Shown in pieces: positions 22,151-28,603 of a stretch of DNA of 28,603 nucleotides. Numbering within the stretch: the stretch's first letter is position 1; each line of letters starts with the position of its first letter. The DNA comes from Mageeibacillus sp. UBA5770. Its GTDB lineage: Bacteria; Bacillota_A; Clostridia; Saccharofermentanales; Saccharofermentanaceae. Below the pieces are notes generated by a model, which worked only from the letters and a program-made list of their open reading frames with translations, did no database searches and had not been told where the DNA came from. Location: NCBI GenBank assembly GCA_002418705.1, contig DIEQ01000012.1, forward strand, positions 1-28,603. Direction: 5' to 3'. The position numbers and the translations under genes were made by a program.

Positions 22151-23002
22151 ATGCAGGCAGGATTTAAAGACTACATTTATGAGGCCTTTAACGCCCGGCC
22201 GCTGGGAATGCTGATTCCGCCGAATTGGATTGGGTTGGGACTTGTCGGGATGCTGGGATTCCTTTACCCTGGTTTTTGGGTTTTGGGAGCAGGATTGGAG
22301 ATTGGATATTTATTTATGATGTCCAACAATCCTCGGTTTCAGCGAATTGTCAAAGCTCAACTACAAAGCCAGACACACCGGGAACAATATACCAAATTAC
22401 AGGGATTAATCAGCCAATTGGAGGCCGACCAGCAGCAGCGATACCATGCCCTTGAAGATCGCTGCCGGGGGATTCTCAAGCAGCTTTCCTTTTCGGATAA
22501 TTCGGCGGCGGCTTCTGCCCAGGGAGAAGGACTTCGCCGGCTTTTATGGATTTTTTTGCGATTGCTTTTAACCCGTCAGGCTATTTTGCATGCACTCCAG
22601 GAATCGCTGGGGCATGGGTCTAAATCATTGGATATACGAATTAATGAACTTAACGAAAAACTGAAGGCCCAGGCGCTGGGTGACAATCTGCGAAAGAGTT
22701 TTCAATCGCAAGCGGATATTCTTCGCCAACGAAAAGAAAAACAGAACGAAGCCCGAGAAAAACTTGTCTTTTTGGAAGCTGAATTGGTTCGCATCCAGGA
22801 GCAGGTTGAGTTGCTCCGTGAACAGGCGGTGATTTCGACCGGGTCTGAAGTTGTTTCCACCCGGATTGACTCTATCGCAGAGACATTGGGCGATACCACG
22901 CGGTGGATCAAAGAGCAGCAGCAAATTTACGGCGGGATTGAAGATCTGCTCGAAGAGCCTCCGCCGCTTTCTGCCGCTCCAATCGAAAGGCAATCACAAT
23001 GA
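22151..23002 (+). CDS. Membrane-anchored coiled-coil protein of the PspA/AAA+ operon
   Basis: A 283-aa protein. Residues about 24-57 form a hydrophobic hairpin (PPNWIGLGLVGMLGFLYPGF, then an apolar stretch ending in MM). A cytoplasmic helical region follows, with a second apolar patch at 129-140 (RLLWIFLRLLL) and a long coiled coil at about 160-260 rich in Lys, Glu and Gln. It ends in a Pro-rich tail. It could tether the AAA+ ATPase encoded next to it to the inner membrane. The two genes overlap by 4 nt (ATGA), so they are co-translated. The start ATG has no good Shine-Dalgarno sequence and may be coupled to a leader ORF. The family is not recognised. Confidence 0.7.
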   Translation: MQAGFKDYIYEAFNARPLGMLIPPNWIGLGLVGMLGFLYPGFWVLGAGLEIGYLFMMSNNPRFQRIVKAQLQSQTHREQYTKLQGLISQLEADQQQRYHALEDRCRGILKQLSFSDNSAAASAQGEGLRRLLWIFLRLLLTRQAILHALQESLGHGSKSLDIRINELNEKLKAQALGDNLRKSFQSQADILRQRKEKQNEAREKLVFLEAELVRIQEQVELLREQAVISTGSEVVSTRIDSIAETLGDTTRWIKEQQQIYGGIEDLLEEPPPLSAAPIERQSQ

Positions 23003-24729
23003 AAACGCAACTGCCGCCTTGGGCAAACGAGATGTGCGATTTGTTCCGCTCCGGCTCAACCTCGCAGTTTATCCTGCATGGCAATGTATTCGATGTCGTT
23101 CCCGCTGTCTTATCCAAAGGGCCGGCGGCATTATCCCTGCAGGAATACCTGCAGGAGGTTATGTTTGCCGGATATGACGTGGTACTTCGTTATGACAGGG
23201 GAAAAGGCATTCGCGCTGTCCGCGGGGAAAAAGACTGGTCGGAATGGTTTGAGCAGGTCAGCGGATTGGGTGCCGGGATGATGTCCAGCGTTCGCGAACC
23301 CGGCAAAGCGCTGGAGCTGATTGACCGGTATCTGCTGCGTACGCTGAATCTGCAGGCGATACAAAATCCCGAAGCAGGGCAGCGTAAAATAGCCGTTATT
23401 ATTGATTTCGCCGAGTTTGTCGTACCGCAAGGAAATTCGCTTCAATTGGGCGGTGAGTTCAGCACCAATGTCGTTAAGACCCTTGGTTGGGCCAATGACC
23501 CCGCGATTCTAAGGTCAAACATCGTTACCGTCCTGATTACGGAAGGCCTGCATGATTTGAATGAACTGGTCGTCGAAAATCCTCACAGTACAAAACTGAA
23601 GATTCCCTTGCCCGGCGAAGACGATGTGCGGGAATACCTGCAGATGCTTGTTGAGCAGACGTTTCCGGACTTGCCGGACAAATGTGATGTTTCGATGGAT
23701 ATTCTTGCTCGCCGACTGACAGGCTTGAGCCGGGTAGGGGCGCGAACGGTGCTTTCGCTGGCATTAAAAAAGGACGGACGAATCACCGCCGACTGGCTCA
23801 GCAAGATGAAAAAGAACCTCATTGAGCGGGAGTGCCAGGGGTTGCTGGAGTTTCTTGAATCCCCTTACACCCTGGATCATGTTGCCGGCCATGAAGCCGC
23901 CAAAACATGGCTTCGTGAAGATACAACACTGCTGCGCAGAAACGTCTACCATGCTTTGCCGATGGGGTATCTGATTACCGGCAGGATCGGAACCGGCAAA
24001 ACGTTTGTTGTGCAATGCTGGGCCGGTGAACTTGGAATTCCCTGCCTGGTGTTCAAGAATTTTCGCGACCGCTGGGTTGGCGCAACCGAATCGAATCTTG
24101 AAAAAATATTTGCCATTTTACATGCACTTGGACAGGTTGTTGTTTTTGTAGATGAGGCCGACCAGGCCGCCGGCAAACGCGAGAGCGGCGATGGCGACAG
24201 CGGCCTTTCCGGGCGCATTTACGCAATGCTGGCAAAAGAAATGTCCGATACTCGAAATCGCGGACGGATTATCTGGGTTTTCGCGACAAGCCGGCCGGAT
24301 TTGCTGGAAGTGGATTTAAAACGACAGGGAAGACTGGATGTTCATATTCCTCTTTTTACACCGCAGGGTAGTCAGGAAATGCGGACATTATTTTGTGCCG
24401 TGGCAAAAAAACTCCGCTTTCCGTTGACCGAACAGGATATTCCCGACCTGCCGGAAAAGATGGTTTTGGGCGGCAATGAAATAGAAGGCGTTCTGGTACG
24501 GGCGTTGCGACTTTATGAACTGGCGGCGGACCCCAAGCCTTCGTTGAAAGATGTTTTAGCTCAGACAATAAATCAGGTGCGTCCCAACGCCCATACCAAA
24601 AAGCTGGAATATATGGATCTTATCGCCGTCCGGGAATGTACGGACGAGCGGTTTTTGATTCCGCAATTTCAGAATATCGCTCCCGAACAACTGGAACAGC
24701 GGATCGAGGAATTGAGGAGATTTGTGTAA
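22999..24729 (+). CDS. Classic AAA+ ATPase with N-terminal degenerate domain (Ycf46-like)
   Basis: A 576-aa protein. The C-terminal AAA domain (about 288-530) has Walker A GRIGTGKT (328-335), a pore-loop-like FKNFRDRWVGATESN (about 352-366), Walker B VVFVDEAD (381-388), and the sensor-1/arginine-finger region ATSRPDLLEVDLKRQGRLD (429-447). This is the FtsH/Cdc48/Vps4 branch that pulls proteins apart with ATP. The first 260 residues look like a degenerate P-loop/AAA-like domain: IAVIIDFAEFV (131-141) takes the Walker B place, and there is no Walker A. That arrangement is like Ycf46-type ATPases. Given a PspA polymer gene in the same operon, a Vps4-like remodelling role is an attractive inference. 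It overlaps the gene before it by 4 nt and ends 1 nt before the next. Confidence 0.82.
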   Translation: MKTQLPPWANEMCDLFRSGSTSQFILHGNVFDVVPAVLSKGPAALSLQEYLQEVMFAGYDVVLRYDRGKGIRAVRGEKDWSEWFEQVSGLGAGMMSSVREPGKALELIDRYLLRTLNLQAIQNPEAGQRKIAVIIDFAEFVVPQGNSLQLGGEFSTNVVKTLGWANDPAILRSNIVTVLITEGLHDLNELVVENPHSTKLKIPLPGEDDVREYLQMLVEQTFPDLPDKCDVSMDILARRLTGLSRVGARTVLSLALKKDGRITADWLSKMKKNLIERECQGLLEFLESPYTLDHVAGHEAAKTWLREDTTLLRRNVYHALPMGYLITGRIGTGKTFVVQCWAGELGIPCLVFKNFRDRWVGATESNLEKIFAILHALGQVVVFVDEADQAAGKRESGDGDSGLSGRIYAMLAKEMSDTRNRGRIIWVFATSRPDLLEVDLKRQGRLDVHIPLFTPQGSQEMRTLFCAVAKKLRFPLTEQDIPDLPEKMVLGGNEIEGVLVRALRLYELAADPKPSLKDVLAQTINQVRPNAHTKKLEYMDLIAVRECTDERFLIPQFQNIAPEQLEQRIEELRRFV

Positions 24730-24730
24730 A

Positions 24731-25393
24731 ATGGGATTGCTGGAGAAATTACAGGCTCTCGGCTGTCAATTGAAATTGGTGCAGATGATTCCCAAGACAT
24801 CGACGACCCCGGAGAAAATTGAGACGCGAAGCGTCACCTTGCAGGAATTAACCACCGAACTTCAGGCTGAAAATGTTCGAATATTGGCCGAATCGCCGGT
24901 TGAACTGACAATCGCATTTGAGAAAATTTTTGCAACAGCGGGGATCATCCCTCAGTCTAATAAATGGACGATAGAGCGTTTAAATGAGTTGCTGCGCACT
25001 GCGCCTTTCAATAAAATGGATCCGAGGGGCCTTCAAAAGGCAGTGTTGGAACGATTGGCGGCCGAGAATGTATCCACGGAAGATATTATCAAGGATGCGT
25101 TGGCAAAAGATCAGGCATTGGATGCATTTGAGACGTTTATCGGCAAAAAGATGAAAGACCGATTCTCTGCCAGGCAAATGCGTCTGATGGAGATAGAAAA
25201 ACAAATAGGAGTGCTTGAGCAGGAGAGAAATCGATTGCAGCAGGAGGATCGCGAAGAGCCTTTGCGGTTATCTGAGTGGCACACACGGAAGCAAATGTAT
25301 GAGAAAGAAATATTGGAAAGCGTGGATTTTCTGATGAACTGCAATGAGCACAATTCAGGAAAAAGTAGATCTGCGCAGGGTATTACTGAATAG
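24731..25393 (+). CDS. Coiled-coil protein of the PspA/AAA+ operon
   Basis: A 220-aa protein from ATG 24731 (MGLLEKLQALGCQLKLVQMI). GAGGAG lies about 12 nt upstream, inside the end of the AAA+ gene. A TTG three codons earlier (24722) is a less likely start. Residues about 30-130 are helical with a winged-helix-like feel (WTIERLNELLRTAPFNKMDP). Residues about 135-195 form a charged coiled coil (MRLMEIEKQIGVLEQERNRL). No transmembrane segment is present. It may be an adaptor between the AAA+ ATPase and PspA, judged only from its place between their genes. The family is not recognised. Confidence 0.7.
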   Translation: MGLLEKLQALGCQLKLVQMIPKTSTTPEKIETRSVTLQELTTELQAENVRILAESPVELTIAFEKIFATAGIIPQSNKWTIERLNELLRTAPFNKMDPRGLQKAVLERLAAENVSTEDIIKDALAKDQALDAFETFIGKKMKDRFSARQMRLMEIEKQIGVLEQERNRLQQEDREEPLRLSEWHTRKQMYEKEILESVDFLMNCNEHNSGKSRSAQGITE

Positions 25394-25427
25394 AAAAGGA
25401 CACACATTTCCTTTGAAAGGATGAAGT

Positions 25428-26192
25428 ATGGCGATTTTGGCACGGGTAAAAAGATTGTTTTCAGGCTTTATCAGCCTTTTCATCAGTGGTATTGAGAAAC
25501 GCAATCCGGAAGCTTTGATAGAGGCGGCTCGTCAGGAGTTCCGCGATCGAATGGCTCAGTATAATCTGGCGCTTGCTCAAATGGCAGGGATCGCCGAGCG
25601 TCTCAAGGCACAAATCACGATGAAAGCCAATAAGGCCAAGGACCTTGAAAGACGCATTATGGCCAATCACCAGGCGGGAAACCTTGAATTGGCCGGAAGT
25701 CTGGCACGCGAACTGCAGGAACTCCGTTCCGACCTGGAGACGGATACCCGGGAATTAAACGATACCGAAGAAGCATATCAAGGCAATCTCCGTCAGGCAA
25801 AAGTGGCTCAAAAAGAATTCGAAGATAAAATTCGCCGACTGGATAAGCAGTTATCGCAGGTCAAAATTAAGGAAGCTCAGGCCGAAGCGGCCAGCGCTTT
25901 GGGAAATGTGGCATTCAAAGTCGGGGATATGGGCGACACAATGAAAACGGTTGAGGAAGTGCTGGCCAAGCGGTATGAGGTTTCCGCCGGCAAGGCCAGA
26001 GTCGCCAAGGATATCGTCGATATAGAGCATGTTCGTGAAAAGGAAAATGAACGAAAGGCGCTGGAGCAGAATGCCTTGGCGGAATTTCTGGCAAGCCAGG
26101 GTATTCAGGCGGCGGCTGCGGCGCCGGCTCCAAAAGACTCGATTATGAATAAAGAAATAGGTCCCGCCCAACAAAGCGGTCAGGGAAGCTGA
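25428..26192 (+). CDS. PspA/IM30 (Vipp1)-family protein
   Basis: A 254-aa protein. The N-terminal amphipathic helix (about 2-24, ARVKRLFSGFISLFISGIE) is the membrane-binding helix of the family. Long helical hairpins follow (about 27-150), with the typical spaced Ala, Gln and charged residues, and then a further helical region to about 225. The last 30 residues are an Ala/Pro-rich tail not usual for PspA. PspA and Vipp1 are bacterial members of the ESCRT-III superfamily. They polymerise on the cytoplasmic face and protect or remodel the inner membrane. AAAGGATG lies about 6 nt before the ATG. No pspB, pspC or pspF is nearby, so it is not a classic psp operon. An intercistronic hairpin follows the stop. 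Confidence 0.88.
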   Translation: MAILARVKRLFSGFISLFISGIEKRNPEALIEAARQEFRDRMAQYNLALAQMAGIAERLKAQITMKANKAKDLERRIMANHQAGNLELAGSLARELQELRSDLETDTRELNDTEEAYQGNLRQAKVAQKEFEDKIRRLDKQLSQVKIKEAQAEAASALGNVAFKVGDMGDTMKTVEEVLAKRYEVSAGKARVAKDIVDIEHVREKENERKALEQNALAEFLASQGIQAAAAAPAPKDSIMNKEIGPAQQSGQGS

Positions 26193-26220
26193 GTTATCTA
26201 TTCCGGATGGATAGGATAAC
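26193..26220 (+). promoter_or_regulatory. Intercistronic hairpin after the PspA gene
   Basis: GTTATCTATTCC and GGATAGGATAAC form a stem of about 11 pairs with one bulged G. It starts right after the PspA stop codon and no T tract follows. It is more likely an mRNA processing or stability element, setting PspA level against the downstream periplasmic genes, than a terminator. Confidence 0.4.
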
Positions 26221-26266
26221 GGTGCGGGAGTTTAAATATTGAAACAGGGAAAGGATAAGGTGACTT

Positions 26267-27991
26267 ATGGAATCGCAGGAACGTAAAATTACACCCTTTG
26301 GCATGATTATCTCGGTCTTATTGATTTTCGGGCTGGTCGGCCTCGGCGCCTATATGGTTTGGGATCGCTATATGGCTCAGCAAAAGTTGCCTGTCATGGG
26401 CGAAAACGCAGCGCCGCAAGCGGAAGCTGCCCGTGTTGAAGAGCCGGATACCACTGGCGTAACGACAGTTAAGGAATATAAATATGTTCCTGCCGAGCGT
26501 CTTTCGGCGGTTAAAGGTGTCAGTCAGTACAAGTGGGACGCCGATCAGAAGGTTCTTCGCTTTTCATACAATGTCTGGGCCGGATGGCTTCCCGTCATTG
26601 CCGCCAATAAGGGAATAAAACCCAATGACGAAAGCGTTTTCTTTAAGAAATATGGGTTTCGCGTTGAGATGGTTCTGATGGACGATCCGGTCACCGCCCG
26701 CGATGCCTTTGCCGCCGGTGAAGTGCATACCTTGTGGGGAACTGCGGATATGATTGTCCTTTTTGCCCCGGAACTCATCAGGGATTCGCGTACTTCGCCG
26801 CGTGTTGTTCAGCAGGTGGACTGGTCCAACGGAGGCGACGGTATTGTGGTGCGAAATTCAATCAAGTCCGTTGCGGATTTACGCGGCAAGACCATTGCGC
26901 TGGCTCAAAACTCGCCGAGCGAATACTATTTGACCTCGCTGCTGCTCAGCGCCGGCATGAAACCCGCCGATATTCGCGCTAAATATACGGCTACGGCATT
27001 CGAAGCCGCGGCGGCGTTTGTCGCGGATAAATCTGTGGATGCCTGCGTTTCGTGGGCGCCCGATATTTATAATATTCCTGATCGTGTTGCCGGAACGCGG
27101 ATATTATGCAGTACCGCTGAATCCAATAAGCTGATCGCAGATGTGTATGCTGTTCGTGCGGATTTCGCCAAGGATCATCCTGAAGTTGTGGAAGGGCTTG
27201 TGGCGGGGATTTTCGAAGGTATGGATTTGGTTAAGGAAAAACCCGAAGAAGCCGCCAAATGGATGGCAGACGCCTTTGGAATGAAGCCCGAAGAAGTTAT
27301 GGGTATGAGAAACGACGCCCATCCGACGAATTTTGCGGAGAATGTTCAGTTTTTCCTGAATGCTTCCAATCCTACCAATTTTGAACGCACCTGGCAGAAT
27401 GCCAGCTATGTGTATCGGGAACTTGGCAGAATTAACAGTCCCGTGCCGTTTGATCAGGTAATGGACTTTACAGTCATTCAAAAGCTGCAAAAGGCGGGGA
27501 CGTTTGATCATCAAAAAGATGAAAGCGTAGCGACCTTTACACCCGGCAGTTATAAAGTTATTCAGGCCGAGTCGCCTATTCTGACGCAGACAATTCGCAT
27601 CAATTTTTATCCGAATTCGTCGAATCCCTATGAGGCTGCACGGGACAAATTCGGTAATGTTGTTTCGGGTAAATTATACGATCCCGGTGTGGACGCCACA
27701 CTGGAACAGGTCGCTCGTTTATCCGGGCAATTTGACCGGGCCGTTATTTTGATTGAAGGCCATACGGATTCGAGCATGCAGGGACGCGTTCCTATGCAGG
27801 CCGTGAAGGATTTAAGCCTTGCCAGGGCAGAAGCGATCAAACAGTCGCTGATTGACAAATTTAAATTTGATCCGAATAAGCTTATCGTACAGGGGGTCGC
27901 CTGGGATAAACCGGCCGATTCGAAAGATCCGTTAAACCATGCGCTGAACAGGAGGGTTGAAATCAATGTCTATCCGCCCGAACAACAATAA
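26267..27991 (+). CDS. Membrane-anchored solute-binding protein fused to an OmpA-like domain
   Basis: A 574-aa protein. Residues about 11-32 form a signal anchor (FGMIISVLLIFGLVGLGAYM). Residues about 95-435 are a periplasmic solute-binding domain of the NitT/TauT (SsuA/THI5-like) type, with YNVWAGWLPVIAANKG at the start, the hinge-region phrase VADLRGKTIAL, and a helical C-lobe. From about 445 to the end is an OmpA-like peptidoglycan-binding domain: IRINFYPNS, then IEGHTDSS, LSLARAEAI, and the terminal NRRVEI. So one protein binds a ligand and the cell wall. No ABC permease or ATPase gene is nearby, which suggests a sensor and not a transporter. Its last 26 nt overlap the vWA gene. Confidence 0.85.
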   Translation: MESQERKITPFGMIISVLLIFGLVGLGAYMVWDRYMAQQKLPVMGENAAPQAEAARVEEPDTTGVTTVKEYKYVPAERLSAVKGVSQYKWDADQKVLRFSYNVWAGWLPVIAANKGIKPNDESVFFKKYGFRVEMVLMDDPVTARDAFAAGEVHTLWGTADMIVLFAPELIRDSRTSPRVVQQVDWSNGGDGIVVRNSIKSVADLRGKTIALAQNSPSEYYLTSLLLSAGMKPADIRAKYTATAFEAAAAFVADKSVDACVSWAPDIYNIPDRVAGTRILCSTAESNKLIADVYAVRADFAKDHPEVVEGLVAGIFEGMDLVKEKPEEAAKWMADAFGMKPEEVMGMRNDAHPTNFAENVQFFLNASNPTNFERTWQNASYVYRELGRINSPVPFDQVMDFTVIQKLQKAGTFDHQKDESVATFTPGSYKVIQAESPILTQTIRINFYPNSSNPYEAARDKFGNVVSGKLYDPGVDATLEQVARLSGQFDRAVILIEGHTDSSMQGRVPMQAVKDLSLARAEAIKQSLIDKFKFDPNKLIVQGVAWDKPADSKDPLNHALNRRVEINVYPPEQQ

Positions 27992-28603
27992 GGGATCAGC
28001 CAGAAATCTGCCGGTCATTATTTTCGGCATTATAGTTGTTCTTGTGCTGATCAATCAATTGAACAGTCCCCAAAGGCACAGGCATGGCTCTACGCCTGTT
28101 TCGACGGGATCTGCTCCTGCGGTGACAAAGCCTGCCATGAATCCGCTTCTGGAGATGCTCAATGATTCCTCCGGGCAGATGAAAACTCCAAGCGAGGGCA
28201 TTGCCATTGGTGTTGCTATTGACGTTTCCGGAAGTATGAACGACAGCGTCAAAGACACCGATGGGCTTGTACGACCCAAAATAGAAATTGCCCGCAGGTG
28301 TGCATTGGATATTTTAAAACAGGCCGACTCTTTTGCACGCGGACATGAGGATCAGCACATTGAAGTCGGGATATTTGAATTCAGTTCGCGTCAGAATCGG
28401 CCGTCATGCCGACAAGTGATACCGTTTGGTCCGATACAGACCGCCGCCGCCGACCAAGCTGTCAAGAGAATGCAGCCGGAGGGCGGAACTCCCATCGGTG
28501 ATGCCATGATTACGGTCAAGCAGAAAATGAACGCCACAGCATTGAGCCGTCAGCATTTGCTTGTAATTACAGACGGCGAAAATAATCAGGGGTATGATCC
28601 CGG
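27966..28603 (+). CDS. Membrane-anchored von Willebrand A-domain protein (3' end outside the window)
   Basis: The partial gene gives 212 codons before the window ends. The start ATG 27966 lies inside the end of the OmpA-fusion gene, with GGAGG 10 nt upstream. The protein has a short basic N-terminus, one transmembrane segment (about 15-30, LPVIIFGIIVVLVLIN), a Pro/Ser/Thr-rich linker, and a vWA domain from about residue 78. The metal-ion-dependent adhesion site is intact so far: DVSGS (86-90), T175 in GGTPIGDA, and D203 in ITDGEN. The domain would face the periplasm and bind a protein partner through a divalent metal. It is the last visible gene of the operon. Confidence 0.85.
   Translation, partial: MSIRPNNNKGSARNLPVIIFGIIVVLVLINQLNSPQRHRHGSTPVSTGSAPAVTKPAMNPLLEMLNDSSGQMKTPSEGIAIGVAIDVSGSMNDSVKDTDGLVRPKIEIARRCALDILKQADSFARGHEDQHIEVGIFEFSSRQNRPSCRQVIPFGPIQTAAADQAVKRMQPEGGTPIGDAMITVKQKMNATALSRQHLLVITDGENNQGYDP

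Noticed and set aside
23131..24235. Several long minus-strand frames opposite the AAA+ gene
   Set aside because: They are shadows of a GC-richer coding strand. The plus-strand frame has all AAA+ motifs.

Overview
The window looks like a mobile, plasmid-like integrated element (about 0.2-16.7 kb) next to chromosomal-looking DNA of a bacterium with an outer envelope (an OmpA-like peptidoglycan-binding domain and a PspA protein are encoded). The host cannot be fixed from sequence alone. The gene families, a tRNA without encoded CCA and moderate GC would suit a Planctomycetota-type bacterium, but that is a weak inference. The left part is AT-rich and full of small phage/plasmid-type genes. The right part (22-28.6 kb) is visibly more GC-rich.

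Region 1 (0.2-2.7 kb, + strand): a RuvB-family AAA+ protein, a helix-turn-helix protein and a XerC/D-like tyrosine recombinase, closely spaced. Region 2 (8.3-2.8 kb, - strand): a zinc-ribbon protein, a primase/replication-like protein of about 590 aa, then a train of small accessory genes (a conserved phage/ICE-type protein, a 60-aa protein, a membrane protein, a 46-aa protein, a DUF2958-like protein, a HAD phosphatase). It ends in a degenerate, apparently ATPase-dead relative of the RuvB-like protein. A leader repeat of about 41 bp lies just upstream of four genes in regions 1 and 2. Region 3 (8.7-15.1 kb, + strand): a 648-aa orphan, a ParB-like/DNA-methyltransferase fusion, a 45-aa remnant of an MT-A70 adenine methyltransferase coupled to it, and several small unknown genes, one with an apparent frameshift. 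Region 4 (15.1-16.7 kb): an excisionase-like protein and a phage-type tyrosine integrase, probably near one end of the element.

Region 5 (20.9-16.9 kb, - strand): a two-gene signalling operon. A soluble histidine kinase with a duplicated GAF-like module lies 3 nt upstream of a receiver domain fused to a metallo-beta-lactamase-fold hydrolase. A tRNA-Val(TAC) with its own terminator follows at 21.5 kb on the - strand.

Region 6 (21.9-28.6 kb, + strand): behind a good sigma70-type promoter and a leader with short ORFs sits a tightly packed operon. It encodes a membrane/coiled-coil protein, a classic AAA+ ATPase with an N-terminal degenerate domain, a coiled-coil protein, a PspA/IM30 (ESCRT-III superfamily) protein, a membrane-anchored solute-binding protein fused to an OmpA-like domain, and a membrane-anchored von Willebrand A protein cut by the window end. 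This is the best candidate for an undescribed system. A cytoplasmic ESCRT-III-like polymer with its own AAA+ remodeller is encoded with a periplasmic ligand sensor tied to peptidoglycan. The functional link is inference from gene order and domain content.
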